A DNA stretch of 64,000 nucleotides from Zobellia roscoffensis (GTDB lineage: Bacteria; Bacteroidota; Bacteroidia; Flavobacteriales; Flavobacteriaceae). Below are positions 36,348-46,308 of this stretch, one piece after another. The position numbers and the translations under genes were made by a program. Every line of letters begins with the position of its first letter. The first letter of the stretch is position 1. The stretch is from contig NZ_JADDXT010000002.1 of the NCBI RefSeq assembly GCF_015330165.1, forward strand, positions 2,106,504-2,170,503, written 5' to 3'. Under the pieces are notes generated by a model that was not told where the DNA came from, ran no database searches, and saw only the letters and a program-made list of their open reading frames with translations.

Positions 36348-39300
36348 TGAGGAATATCATCTCTTATTTTATAAAGTATCACGTAGCGGTAGATGTCTTT
36401 GTTCTAGCCTTTATGGTGTTCGGTATCTTTGGTGCACTTTCGCTGAAGTCCAGTTATTTTCCACTATCAGATTCTAAGAACATTTCAATCAATATTACCT
36501 ACCCAGGGGCATCGCCTCAGGAGGTAGAAGAAGGTATTGTGCTCAAGATCGAAGATAATCTTAAGGGGCTTGAAGGTGTAGATAGGGTTACTTCCACGGC
36601 ACGTGAGAATAGTGGCGTTATTAATGTTGAAATATTAAAGGGGTATGATATTGATTTCATGCTTTTGGAAGTCAAGAACGGCGTAGATAGAGTACCATCT
36701 TTCCCAACAGGAATGGAGCCTTTAATTGTATCCAAATTAGAAGCAGTTAGGGAGACTATAACTTTTGCCGTAAGTGGTGACCATATTCCGTTGGCGACCT
36801 TAAAGGAGATTGGTAGACAGGTAGAAAATGAGCTGCGCACCATAGATGGTATTTCTCAAATAGAAATGAGCGGTTATCCTTTAGAAGAAATAGAGATAGC
36901 GGTCAATGAAAATAGTTTACTGGCTTACAATATATCGTTTGCTGAGGTTTCTCAGGCTGTAGCCAATGCTAATATTCTCGTTACAGGGGGTAATATAAAG
37001 ACAGATGCAGAGGAGTATTTGATACGGGCTAACAATAGAGCTTATTATGGAGATGAGCTGTCTAATATGGTTATTCGTGCGGATGCCTCGGGTAGTACAA
37101 TTAGATTAAAAGATGTGGCCATCATTAGAGATCGCTTTGAAGAGTCTCCAAATGCTTCTTATTTTGATGGGAACCTTTCGGTAAGTGCTTCTATTACAAG
37201 TACAAACACAGAAGATCTTTTAGGCTCTGCAGAAAAAGTAAAGGAATATATAGAGGACTTCAATAACAAGCACAACAATATAAAGTTGAGTGTGGTGAGT
37301 GATCGTAGTATCACTTTAAACCAGCGTACGGAATTGCTTACTGAAAATGCCATTGTAGGTATGATTTTGGTACTCATATTTCTATCGTTATTCTTAAATA
37401 CGCGTTTGGCTTTTTGGGTAGCTTTCGGTTTACCTATTTCCTTTTTGGGGATGTTCGTTTTTGCTGGCTATTTTGATGTTACCATTAACGTATTGTCACT
37501 TTTCGGTATGATTATCGTAATTGGTATTTTGGTAGATGATGGTATTGTAATAGCAGAGAATATCTATCAGCATTACGAAAAAGGAAAGACTCCGGTACAA
37601 GCCGCTATTGACGGCACTATGGAAGTGATACCGCCAATTATTTCGGCAATTATTACCACTATGCTGGCATTTTCTATCTTCTTGTTTTTAGATGGAAGGA
37701 TAGGTGAGTTTTTTAGTGAAGTTTCTGTAATCGTAATTCTAACTCTGGTGGTCTCGTTGGTGGAGGCGCTCATTATTTTACCTGCGCATTTAGCACATTC
37801 AAAGGCGTTGAAACCTATGGATAAGGAGCCGAAAACGGCAATTGGCAGGGCTTTTGCCAAGTTAAGGGTTATCAATGAAATGGGCGACCGCTTTATGGTT
37901 TGGATGCGTGATAAAGCGTATAGTCCCGCTTTGCGCTTTGGATTGCGGTATAAAGTATTAATGTTCGCTTTTTTTGTCATGGGATTGGTTCTTACCTTAG
38001 GCTCAATTGGTGGCGGAATTGTAAGAACAGCCTTCTTTCCCAGAGTGGCCAGTGATCGTGTTTCAATAGATTTATTAATGCCTAATGGAACTAACGAGAA
38101 GGTTACAGATTCCATAATCTCATTAATTGAAGAGAAATCCGTAATAGTAAATCAAGAACTAACGGAAAAGTATTTAAAAGGAACGGGTAAGGTTCTTTTT
38201 GAAAATACAATCAAAAGAATTGGCCCGGGAACTTCTGCGGCATCATTAGATATAAACCTTCTGCCAGGAGAGGAAAGACCAGATGCTATAGGTTCGGATA
38301 TGGTTACGAATAGGCTGCAAGAATTAGTGGGGCCGGTTATTGGGGTTGAAAGCCTTATTTACGGTTCTGGAGGTAATTTTGGTGGTAGTCCGGTTTCTGT
38401 ATCTCTATTGGGTAATAATATTTCAGAGTTAAAGGCGGCCAAAAAAGAGCTTAAGGCGGTGCTGGAAAACAATGCTTTGTTGAAGGATGTAGCGGACAAT
38501 GACCCAGCAGGTATTAAGGAAATTAGACTTCAATTAAAGGAAAACGCATACCTTTTAGGGCTTGACCTTCGTACGGTAATGAATCAGGTAAGAGCTGGTT
38601 TTTTCGGTTCTCAGGCGCAACGTTTTCAAAGAGGACAAGATGAAATTAAAGTGTGGGTGAGATACGATAGAGAAAACCGTTCTTCCATTACGGATTTAGA
38701 TGAAATGCGTATTGCTACGCCAGATGGCAACCGAGTGCCTTTAAAAGAAATAGCTACGTACATCATAGAAAGAGGAGATGTAGCCATAAACCACTTGGAA
38801 GGGCAACGTGAGATTCAAGTGTCTGCCGATATTAAGAACGAGAAAACAACGAGCGCAACAGATGTTATGAATGACATCCGTACGAACGTAATGCCAGAAA
38901 TTCAGTCAAGATATCCTACGGTGACCGCCTCTTATGAAGGTCAGAATAGGGAAGCGAAGAAAATGTCCGACTCAATAACCGTTGTTGGACTTTCTGTTTT
39001 AATGCTGATTTATATTACTATAGCATTTACATTTAGAAGTTTCAGTCAGCCTTTATTGCTTCTTCTGCTCGTTCCGTTTAGTTTAACAGCGGTAGCTTGG
39101 GGGCATTGGATCCATGATTTTCCAGTGAATATTTTATCCATGTTGGGTATCATTGCTCTAATAGGTATTATGGTAAATGATGGTCTCGTACTCATTAGTA
39201 AGTTTAATGGCAATCTCCGTGACGGAATGAAATTTGACGATGCTATTTATGAAGCAGGGCGCTCTCGTTTTAGAGCTATATTCTTAACATCTATAACTAC

Positions 39301-39652
39301 TATTGCAGGTTTGGCCCCATTATTATTGGAGAGAAGTAGACAGGCACAGTTCTTAAAGCCAATGGCCATTTCCATTGCCTATGGTATTGCTTTTGCAACG
39401 GTGCTTACATTGTTATTGTTACCCTTATTTTTGTCTTTTAGTAATAGAATAAAAGTGACTACTAAGTGGTTGAAGACGGGTGATGATATTACCAAAGAAG
39501 AAGTGGAGCGCGCCATAAAAGAACAAAAGGAGGAAGAGCATATGGCAGAACAGCCAAGGCCAATGCTAAACGGAGCTTCCCATGATGAACTAAAAGGTTC
39601 AGAAATAGATGATAGCACATCATCCGAGACCAATTTAAAGAAACCAGAATAA
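36347..39652 (+). CDS. RND family efflux transporter permease (AcrB/HAE1-like)
   Basis: Proton-driven inner-membrane pump of 1101 residues with twelve transmembrane helices in two halves. The family proton-relay aspartates are visible as Asp397 and Asp398 in VDDGIVIAENIYQH of TM4, and a matching motif VNDGLVLISKF lies in the second half. Two large periplasmic loops follow TM1 and TM7. The last about 60 residues are a charged cytoplasmic tail. It is translationally coupled to the adaptor gene and 2 nt from the TolC-type gene. Substrate is not predictable. Confidence 0.96.
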   Translation: MRNIISYFIKYHVAVDVFVLAFMVFGIFGALSLKSSYFPLSDSKNISINITYPGASPQEVEEGIVLKIEDNLKGLEGVDRVTSTARENSGVINVEILKGYDIDFMLLEVKNGVDRVPSFPTGMEPLIVSKLEAVRETITFAVSGDHIPLATLKEIGRQVENELRTIDGISQIEMSGYPLEEIEIAVNENSLLAYNISFAEVSQAVANANILVTGGNIKTDAEEYLIRANNRAYYGDELSNMVIRADASGSTIRLKDVAIIRDRFEESPNASYFDGNLSVSASITSTNTEDLLGSAEKVKEYIEDFNNKHNNIKLSVVSDRSITLNQRTELLTENAIVGMILVLIFLSLFLNTRLAFWVAFGLPISFLGMFVFAGYFDVTINVLSLFGMIIVIGILVDDGIVIAENIYQHYEKGKTPVQAAIDGTMEVIPPIISAIITTMLAFSIFLFLDGRIGEFFSEVSVIVILTLVVSLVEALIILPAHLAHSKALKPMDKEPKTAIGRAFAKLRVINEMGDRFMVWMRDKAYSPALRFGLRYKVLMFAFFVMGLVLTLGSIGGGIVRTAFFPRVASDRVSIDLLMPNGTNEKVTDSIISLIEEKSVIVNQELTEKYLKGTGKVLFENTIKRIGPGTSAASLDINLLPGEERPDAIGSDMVTNRLQELVGPVIGVESLIYGSGGNFGGSPVSVSLLGNNISELKAAKKELKAVLENNALLKDVADNDPAGIKEIRLQLKENAYLLGLDLRTVMNQVRAGFFGSQAQRFQRGQDEIKVWVRYDRENRSSITDLDEMRIATPDGNRVPLKEIATYIIERGDVAINHLEGQREIQVSADIKNEKTTSATDVMNDIRTNVMPEIQSRYPTVTASYEGQNREAKKMSDSITVVGLSVLMLIYITIAFTFRSFSQPLLLLLLVPFSLTAVAWGHWIHDFPVNILSMLGIIALIGIMVNDGLVLISKFNGNLRDGMKFDDAIYEAGRSRFRAIFLTSITTIAGLAPLLLERSRQAQFLKPMAISIAYGIAFATVLTLLLLPLFLSFSNRIKVTTKWLKTGDDITKEEVERAIKEQKEEEHMAEQPRPMLNGASHDELKGSEIDDSTSSETNLKKPE

Positions 39653-39654
39653 GA

Positions 39655-41019
39655 ATGATTACAAAATATATAGCCGCTCTTGGCTTTCTTTTTCTTACCG
39701 TGGCATTGTCTGCTCAAGAAAAACGACTATCAAAAGAAGAAGCGGTTCGCTTAGCTCTAGAAAATAACTTTGGAATTAAGGTAGCCGGAAATCAAGTGAG
39801 AATTGCCGATAATAATCAGGGGTTGCTCAATTCAGGGTATTTGCCAAGTTTAACGGGTACGGCAGGAGCTAACTATAACGAATTGAATAGTACAACTGCA
39901 TATCCGGATCAGTTTAATGCAGATGGTACGCCAAGGGAAGATTTAGATATTGACCATGCGGAGTCTCAATCTTTTAATGGAGCTTTAAATCTAAATTACA
40001 CTTTGTTTGACGGTTTAGGTAGGTTGTACAACTACAAGAGGTTAAAAGAGCAGTATCAGCTTACAGAACTTCAAGCTAGGGAGACTATAGAGAATACGCT
40101 ATTGCAATTATTCAGTGTTTATTTTGAAGTGGCTAGACTCACTGAGAATGAAAACGTGTTTAAGCAAGCCCTTGAAATTTCTACAGATCGTATTACTAGG
40201 GCAGAGTATGCTTTTGAATATGGTCAGAATACAAAGCTAGATATATTAAACGCTCAAGTAGATGTTACTAATGATAGTATCAACCTATTGAATACAAAAC
40301 AACTGTTGGCCAATGCCAAGAGAGATTTAAATGTAATTGTAAATCAAAGCCTAAGTGAAACGTTTCAGGTAGATACCATTGTTCGTTTTGTGCCTAGGTT
40401 ACAGTTAGATGAGCTTATAGGCCAGGCAAAGGAAAATAACGTAACCATACTTCAAGCGGAGCGTAATTTGGCTATAAATGAATATGATATTAAGGTGAAT
40501 AGTTCTGGGTACTTACCAACAATAGGTCTTAACGGTTCGTATGGTTGGAACTTAAACCAAAGTGCTCCTAATTCATTTTTGCCGGGTCAGGTTATTCCCG
40601 GTAGTAACCGTACAAGTCTTACTTTTGGTTTGGGCGCTAGTCTTACATGGAATTTATTTGATGGCGGTAGGACTTCCACCTTGGTAAGGAATTCTAAAAT
40701 TGCTTATGAAAATCAAGAGATACAGCAGGAGCAGGTAGCTTTAGAAGTTGATCGTGATATTCTAAATGCTTTGGCCAGTTATGTAAACCGATTAAATGTG
40801 TATCAGATTCAAGAGCAGAATGTATTGACCAACGAAAATAACTTTGAAAGGTCAAAGGAGCAATTTCAGTTGGGTAGGATAACGTCTATTGAGTTTCGTC
40901 AGGCGCAAATAAACCTTTTGAATGCACAAACCAATAAAAACTTGGCCAAGTACGATGCTAAGTTGGCAGAACTTCAATTGTTACAACTTACCGGACAACT
41001 TCTCAATGTAGATTTCTAA
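39655..41019 (+). CDS. TolC-type outer-membrane efflux protein
   Basis: Outer-membrane channel of 454 residues with a signal peptide (cleavage near ALSAQE). It has two internally repeated OEP domains of coiled helices and beta strands (LALENNFGIKVAGNQV at the first, ERNLAINEYDIKVNSSGYLPTIGL at the second). It starts 2 nt after the RND pump gene and completes the tripartite efflux operon. Confidence 0.94.
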   Translation: MITKYIAALGFLFLTVALSAQEKRLSKEEAVRLALENNFGIKVAGNQVRIADNNQGLLNSGYLPSLTGTAGANYNELNSTTAYPDQFNADGTPREDLDIDHAESQSFNGALNLNYTLFDGLGRLYNYKRLKEQYQLTELQARETIENTLLQLFSVYFEVARLTENENVFKQALEISTDRITRAEYAFEYGQNTKLDILNAQVDVTNDSINLLNTKQLLANAKRDLNVIVNQSLSETFQVDTIVRFVPRLQLDELIGQAKENNVTILQAERNLAINEYDIKVNSSGYLPTIGLNGSYGWNLNQSAPNSFLPGQVIPGSNRTSLTFGLGASLTWNLFDGGRTSTLVRNSKIAYENQEIQQEQVALEVDRDILNALASYVNRLNVYQIQEQNVLTNENNFERSKEQFQLGRITSIEFRQAQINLLNAQTNKNLAKYDAKLAELQLLQLTGQLLNVDF

Positions 41020-41124
41020 GGGCAATCGGTTTTAAGAACGCATAAAAATAGGGTCATACGTAAAGTATTCTTTGTCATTATTATAATTTCTTCGTAGTAT
41101 AGTTTTTGTAAAAAGAACTATCTC

Positions 41125-42144
41125 ATGTCTAAAATTGGAGTCGGAATTATTGGAACGGGTTCCATTGTTCACACCTATGTAAAATGTTTATCGGAAATTG
41201 ATGGCGTTCAGATTATTGGTCTTTGTACAAAATCTGCAGATAGGGTAGAAGAGGTGAAATCCGAATTCGGTTTACCTGCGTACAGTGATTATAAATCCTT
41301 TTTATCGCTTCCGGAAATTAATTTGGTAGGTGTTTGCAACGAAAGTGGCAAGCATAGTGAGGCGATTGAGGCTGCTGCCAAGGCTCAGAAACATATTTTA
41401 AGCGAAAAACCACTTGAGGTAACTACACATAAAATAGATAGACTTATCGCTTTGTGTAAAAAGCAGAAGGTGGTGTTGGGCTGCGTACTTCAAAATAGAT
41501 GTAGTCCGGATTATCAACGTGTGGAAAAGGCGGTGAAATCTGGTAAACTAGGTAAGTTACTAATGGGTAATGCCAGCATCAATTGGTATCGCTCCAAAGC
41601 GTATTATTCAAAAAGTAATTGGCGAGGCACTATTGAGTTGGACGGAGGAGCCGCTTTTATAAATCAAGGTATTCATACCATAGATTTATTGATGAACCTT
41701 ATGGGAGAGGCTGTCTCGGTCTATGCCAATGTGCAAACTAGAATTCATAAAATTGAAGGAGAAGATGTGGGAGCGGCTTTGGTAAATTATGCGAATGGTG
41801 CAATGGGTACCATAACGGCCGGTACAGCATTATTTCCGGGATACCCAGAACGTGTTGAGGTATACGGAGAGAAAGGAAGTATTATTATGGAGGGAGGAAA
41901 GATTATTGCTTGGAATATTCAAGGAGAAAATACGCCAACATTAGATTCAGAAACACTGGGAAGCGGAGCCGCCGACCCAACGACTATCGGGCACCAAAAC
42001 CATAAAATTGTACTTCAAGATATGGTAGAATCTATTCGTGAGAGTCGTAATCCCATGGTAGATGGGGCAGAGGCAAGAAAATCTGTAGCGTTAATAAATG
42101 CTATCTATCAATCTTCAAGAGAGAAAAAACAAGTACAACTATAG
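41125..42144 (+). CDS. Gfo/Idh/MocA family oxidoreductase
   Basis: NAD(P)-dependent dehydrogenase of 339 residues. It has an N-terminal Rossmann fold (GVGIIGTGSIVHTYVK, near residues 4-19), the family motif SEKPLEV (near 93), and a C-terminal substrate domain with the conserved GGAAFINQGIHTIDLL segment. Sugars or sugar derivatives are usual substrates; the exact one is not predictable. A small Cys-rich gene follows 9 nt downstream. Confidence 0.9.
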   Translation: MSKIGVGIIGTGSIVHTYVKCLSEIDGVQIIGLCTKSADRVEEVKSEFGLPAYSDYKSFLSLPEINLVGVCNESGKHSEAIEAAAKAQKHILSEKPLEVTTHKIDRLIALCKKQKVVLGCVLQNRCSPDYQRVEKAVKSGKLGKLLMGNASINWYRSKAYYSKSNWRGTIELDGGAAFINQGIHTIDLLMNLMGEAVSVYANVQTRIHKIEGEDVGAALVNYANGAMGTITAGTALFPGYPERVEVYGEKGSIIMEGGKIIAWNIQGENTPTLDSETLGSGAADPTTIGHQNHKIVLQDMVESIRESRNPMVDGAEARKSVALINAIYQSSREKKQVQL

Positions 42145-42153
42145 AATTAAAAC

Positions 42154-42336
42154 ATGTACGAACATTTTTTTCAATGCCCATATTGTTGGGAAGACATCTC
42201 AATGCTTTTAGACCCATCCATAAAAAAGCAGACCTACGTAGAAGATTGTGAGGTCTGCTGTAATCCTATTGAAATTACTCCTGAATTTCAAGAAAACGAA
42301 TTGATTGCTTTTAATGCTCGTGATATTGAGCAGTAG
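42154..42336 (+). CDS. Small CPXCG-motif cysteine-rich protein
   Basis: A 60-residue protein with two Cys pairs (CPYCW at residues 8-12 and CEVCCNP near 40), predicted to form a zinc-ribbon-like fold. The second pair has an additional adjacent Cys. No membrane segment or signal peptide. It lies 9 nt after the oxidoreductase gene, so it is probably cotranscribed. Function unknown. Its stop is 6 nt from the convergent stop of the next gene. Confidence 0.85.
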   Translation: MYEHFFQCPYCWEDISMLLDPSIKKQTYVEDCEVCCNPIEITPEFQENELIAFNARDIEQ

Positions 42337-42341
42337 AAAGC

Positions 42342-43022
42342 TTAATCCATCTCTTTTATTTTTCCGCCAAACACTTTGTCCTTTTCAATACTTCTTGGGT
42401 TGCCATAAATATAGATAGACCCTCCAGCCCGTACTTTGGCTACTACTTTGTCAGAGGCTTTTACATCTGCTCTTCCGCCGGCGTTAACCACAACTGAAGT
42501 TTCTTCGGTATCAAGTTGCTTGTTATAAACCTTACCTCCTGTATTTACCATCACCTCTTGCTGCACGGCAGAACCGGTAAGTGTTATCTCTCCTCCGGAA
42601 ATGGACTTGGCATAAAGGTCTTTGATATTCACTTTTAAATCAATATGTCCCCCTTCTTGGGTCTTGATTTCCACACGATCACCTTTTACGGTTTCATCAG
42701 AACGTATTTTAGCATTCTCGTTAGCGTCTAAAAGCATCAGGTCTTCGGTGTAATATAACGTAGCTTTGGCCTCGTTTCCATCTAGAAAGTTATCAAACTC
42801 CATTTTTATTTTGAGCAAGCCATTTTTGTTAGAGATGCTAACTTCGTCTTTATCATCTCCCGTAATAACAATCTTGTTCTCGTTACTTTTAACTAGGCTC
42901 ACAATTATCCGGTCATATACCTTAAGTTCTGTAAATTTGTCTAAGTCTTTTGTGTTTTTTTTCTGTGCCAGAACTCCTGCAGAAACGAACAGAGCAAGGG
43001 CTAAAAATCCTAATTTTTTCAT
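42342..43022 (-). CDS. DUF2807 (head GIN) domain secreted protein
   Basis: Exported protein of 226 residues with a signal peptide (cleavage near VLAQK). A DUF2807 domain follows that repeats short beta strands containing Gly-Gly turns (EGGHIDLKVN, SGGEITLTGS, AGGRADVKAS, AGGSIYIYG), expected to give a right-handed beta-helix-like fold. It is frequent in Bacteroidetes and has no known biochemical role. It is convergent with the small Cys-rich gene. Confidence 0.88.
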   Translation of the reverse strand: MKKLGFLALALFVSAGVLAQKKNTKDLDKFTELKVYDRIIVSLVKSNENKIVITGDDKDEVSISNKNGLLKIKMEFDNFLDGNEAKATLYYTEDLMLLDANENAKIRSDETVKGDRVEIKTQEGGHIDLKVNIKDLYAKSISGGEITLTGSAVQQEVMVNTGGKVYNKQLDTEETSVVVNAGGRADVKASDKVVAKVRAGGSIYIYGNPRSIEKDKVFGGKIKEMD

Positions 43023-43238
43023 TTTCCAATTTTTGTAGCGTTCGTATCAAAGATACGGTTTTTTGTATGATTTTTTCGAAACGATACCATCTGCGAGGCA
43101 ATGCTGCTAGTAGGTCTGTGGCTTTTTTAAACAAAAAGTGTAGGTGTTGTTAAGAGGTTGGGAATGTGCTGGTTTAAGATGGGTTGAATTCGTCTATTGT
43201 GAATAAAAAAAACTATTTTTAGCAAAAGCATTATTTCA

Positions 43239-44300
43239 ATGAAAATCCAGTTAACCAAAGTTACCTTACTTGTATGCCTCTTCGGCACAATATTTCAATC
43301 GTGTAAATCTTCAAAAACCGTTACTACGGCAAAAGAAACTGTAGTTGAAACTACAGAGGAAACCGTAGCCGAAAAAATACCTGCAGAAGCATCTGTAGAA
43401 CCTTCAAACGGCTATACGGAAACCGTTCCGGAAACTGACAATAGTTTTGATATGGTGTTAGTGCCAGAAGGAACTTTTAAAATGGGAAGTCCAGAATCGG
43501 AAGCGAATAGAAAAGCGGATGAAGGCCCTCAAAAAGAGGTGGAGCTAGATGCTTTTTACATGGCAAAGCATGAGTTGACATGGGATTTATTCGAGCTTTT
43601 CTTCAAACAAAACAAAGAGCTCTTTGTTAAACTAGATGATGACCGAGTAATAAAAATAGACGCTATTACACGTCCTAGTCCCCCATACGAAGATCCATCC
43701 TATGGTATGGGAAAAGATGGTTTTCCGGCAGTAAGTATGTCCGCCTATTCTGCATTGGTATATTGTAAATGGCTGAGTACCGTAACCGGTAAATTTTATA
43801 GACTGCCTACGGAGGCGGAATGGGAGTATGCGGCAAAGGCGGGTACTGAAAGCGCCTACAGTTTTGGTGATGATGTGGCCCAGATAGATGAGTATGCCGT
43901 GTATTATAAAAATTCCGATAGTAAATACGCCAAGGTAGGTTCTAAAAAACCAAATCCTTGGGGCTTGTATGACATGCACGGTAACGCCGCTGAGTGGACA
44001 TTAGATGAATATAAAGAAGACGCTTACGCCACTACGGAGAAGAAAAACCCATGGGTAACACCGGCCGTGATTCACCCGCGATCTTATAGAGGTGGTTCTT
44101 GGGACGATGATGCGGATAAATTGCGTTCGTCGGCTAGAACAGCATCTAGTTTAAAACAACAAAAACGTGATCCACAGATTCCAAAGAGTTTCTGGTGGTT
44201 TACAGATTCCAATTACGTTGGTTTTAGATTGGTGAGCCCTAAGGTGCAACCTAGCGAAGAAGAACAGAAAAAATTCTGGCAGACGGTTCTAGACGAATAG
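43239..44300 (+). CDS. SUMF1/FGE-sulfatase-domain lipoprotein
   Basis: Lipoprotein of 353 residues (lipobox FQSC, Cys22) with a Thr/Glu-rich linker (about 27-65) and a SUMF1-type domain (MVLVPEGTFKMGSPESEANR, LPTEAEWEYAAKAG, MHGNAAEWTL, YRGGSWDDDADKLRSSAR). The paired catalytic cysteines of true formylglycine-generating enzymes are not present in the C-terminal part, so it is probably a binding or structural protein, like GldK. The YceI gene follows 37 nt downstream. Confidence 0.9.
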   Translation: MKIQLTKVTLLVCLFGTIFQSCKSSKTVTTAKETVVETTEETVAEKIPAEASVEPSNGYTETVPETDNSFDMVLVPEGTFKMGSPESEANRKADEGPQKEVELDAFYMAKHELTWDLFELFFKQNKELFVKLDDDRVIKIDAITRPSPPYEDPSYGMGKDGFPAVSMSAYSALVYCKWLSTVTGKFYRLPTEAEWEYAAKAGTESAYSFGDDVAQIDEYAVYYKNSDSKYAKVGSKKPNPWGLYDMHGNAAEWTLDEYKEDAYATTEKKNPWVTPAVIHPRSYRGGSWDDDADKLRSSARTASSLKQQKRDPQIPKSFWWFTDSNYVGFRLVSPKVQPSEEEQKKFWQTVLDE

Positions 44301-44337
44301 TCATTCCTCCAATATTAATTTTTTGAAATCTATTAAA

Positions 44338-44868
44338 ATGAAAAAAGCAGTTTTTCTAGTACTTCTTGTAAGCTTTACTTTGGTGAGCCAAGCACAAGAA
44401 TATACACTTGCAGATGCCAGTAAAATGACTATTGCAGGTTCTTCTACCGTTCACGATTGGGAAGTGGCGGCCAATACCTTAAAGGCAACACTGGTATACG
44501 ACGGAAAGGCGCCAAAACAGATTAACCTTGAGGTGGCGGTTGAGGATATTAAAAGTGAACGTGGTGCGGCAATGGATAAAAAAATGCACGAAGCACTCAA
44601 GAAAGAAGAACACCCAAAAGTTACTTTTAAGCTTACGGAAGTAAAGAATACATCAACTTTGGTAGGCTCATTGAACATTGCGGGAACAGAGAAAACTGTT
44701 GAAGTTCCGGTAACTATCGAAAAGGTTTCCGAGGGTCTTAAAATTTCAGGACAAAAGAAATTAACGTTGCAGGATTACGGTATGGAGCCGCCTACGGCAA
44801 TGTTTGGTCAGATTATAGTAGGTGATGAAGTGACGGTTAATTTCGACTTGATTTTTTCAAAGCAGTAA
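44338..44868 (+). CDS. YceI-like periplasmic protein
   Basis: Secreted protein of 176 residues with a signal peptide (cleavage near SQAQE) and a YceI lipocalin-like domain (STVHDWEV, the pattern of alternating beta strands, and the final VTVNFDLIF). The family binds polyisoprenoid or amphiphilic lipids. The ATG at 44338 is chosen over an in-frame TTG at 44323 because it begins the signal peptide. It follows the SUMF1 lipoprotein and precedes an amidohydrolase; a functional link is not clear. Confidence 0.9.
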   Translation: MKKAVFLVLLVSFTLVSQAQEYTLADASKMTIAGSSTVHDWEVAANTLKATLVYDGKAPKQINLEVAVEDIKSERGAAMDKKMHEALKKEEHPKVTFKLTEVKNTSTLVGSLNIAGTEKTVEVPVTIEKVSEGLKISGQKKLTLQDYGMEPPTAMFGQIIVGDEVTVNFDLIFSKQ

Positions 44869-44926
44869 ACCTCCTATTTTTACCAAGGTTTTTAGTAGTT
44901 AGGTTGACTTTAACACCCTTTTTCTA

Positions 44927-46111
44927 ATGGATAGCCAAAAAATTAAAAGTCTTGCCCAAACCTATGCGCCGGAGTTTGTAGTAGTGCGCAGGCACTTACA
45001 TCAAAACCCGGAACTATCATTTCAAGAATATAATACCTGTGCATACCTCAAAGAACAGTTAGTATCACTTGGGGTGACCGATATTGAATCGGTCGCTACA
45101 ACGGGTCTTCTGGCTACTATAAATGGAGATAAGCCCGGTAAGACGGTGCTATTGCGTTCAGATATTGATGCCTTACCAATTCTTGAAGAAAATAAGATTG
45201 ACTATGCTTCGGGAAACCCTGGGGTTATGCATGCGTGCGGCCATGATGCACATAGCGCTTCCCTTTTGCTGTGCGCCAAGATTCTTTTGGAGTTAAAAGG
45301 TGATTTCTCGGGAAGTGTAAAACTATTGTTTCAACCTGCGGAAGAATTGAGTCCGGGTGGAGCAATTAAAGTCATGCAAGAGAAAGCATATGTTGACTTG
45401 GGGCGCATTCCTCACATTGGGCAGCACGTACGGCCAGATATGCCAGTCGGAAAAGTAGGTTTTCGCTCTGGGAAATTTATGGCCAGTATGGACGAACTTT
45501 TTTTGACTGTTAAAGGAAAAGGTGGTCATGCCGCCATGCCCGAAAAATTGATTGATCCGGTATTGATATCCTCACATATTATTGTTGCTGCGCAACAACT
45601 CGTTAGCCGTATGGCCGATCCCAAAGTACCTTCCGTACTTTCTTTTGGAAAGGTAATTGCCAACGGAGCTATAAATGTAATTCCGGACGAGGTAACCATC
45701 GAGGGTACGTTTAGAACTTTTGATGAAACTTGGCGAAAATCGGCATTGGAAAGACTGACCAAATTGGTTACGACTATGGCAGAGGCTATGGGTGGGAGCT
45801 GTGAACTTAAAATCAACCATGGGTATCCACATTTAAAAAATGAGGCGCTGCTAACGGAGGATTTACGTAGCCACTCACAAGCGTATTTAGGAGAAGAAAA
45901 TGTAGAAGAACTAGACCAATGGATGGCAGCGGAAGATTTCGCATACTACAGCCAGCAGCATCCGGCTTGTTTCTATATGCTGGGTGTGGGCAATGTTGAA
46001 AAAAATATTCAATCTGGACTTCATACCCCCACTTTTAATATGGATGAATCTGCCTTGGAAATTGGAGGCGGACTCATGGCTTGGCTTGCCATCAAAACAC
46101 TTTCCCTATAA
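44927..46111 (+). CDS. M20 family amidohydrolase/peptidase
   Basis: Cytoplasmic zinc-dependent amidohydrolase of 394 residues, similar to N-acyl-L-amino acid or hippurate amidohydrolases. Seen motifs: MHACGHDAHSA (about 104-114, metal ligands), PAEELSPGGA (Glu pair), a dimerisation domain about 185-300, and the C-terminal DFAYYSQQHPACFYMLGVG. No signal peptide. Natural substrate unknown. Confidence 0.93.
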   Translation: MDSQKIKSLAQTYAPEFVVVRRHLHQNPELSFQEYNTCAYLKEQLVSLGVTDIESVATTGLLATINGDKPGKTVLLRSDIDALPILEENKIDYASGNPGVMHACGHDAHSASLLLCAKILLELKGDFSGSVKLLFQPAEELSPGGAIKVMQEKAYVDLGRIPHIGQHVRPDMPVGKVGFRSGKFMASMDELFLTVKGKGGHAAMPEKLIDPVLISSHIIVAAQQLVSRMADPKVPSVLSFGKVIANGAINVIPDEVTIEGTFRTFDETWRKSALERLTKLVTTMAEAMGGSCELKINHGYPHLKNEALLTEDLRSHSQAYLGEENVEELDQWMAAEDFAYYSQQHPACFYMLGVGNVEKNIQSGLHTPTFNMDESALEIGGGLMAWLAIKTLSL

Positions 46112-46224
46112 TTTATTTTTAGATTAATTCTTTCTGCGGTATTGCTGAAATTGGATGCTGAAAAGTGTCGAACTCACATAAAATAGGCTGTTGTATTCAA
46201 AAAATGATAAAGAATAACTAAAAA

Positions 46225-46247
46225 GTGCAACTCTTTCAGTTGTGCAC
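46225..46247. promoter_or_regulatory. Inverted repeat overlapping the -33 of the redox-island promoter
   Basis: GTGCA (46225-46229) and TGCAC (46243-46247), with inner ACT and AGT pairing and a TG bulge. It overlaps the TTG at 46240-46242, the expected position of a repressor operator. Confidence 0.4.
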
Positions 46248-46270
46248 GCTATGGCAATCTACTACTTTTA
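46240..46270 (+). promoter_or_regulatory. Promoter of the redox island
   Basis: TTG (46240-46242), a 20-nt spacer and TACTTTTA (46263-46270) fit the Bacteroidetes -33/-7 pattern with one mismatch at the last base. The first ATG is 39 nt downstream of the -7 box end. Confidence 0.55.
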
Positions 46271-46308
46271 AGGAATCACATGAAGTGTAAAATGTACGAT
46301 TCTTAAAA

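Noticed and set aside
43239..44300. True formylglycine-generating enzyme
   Set aside because: The catalytic Cys pair of FGE is not seen in the C-terminal part, so only the fold is claimed.
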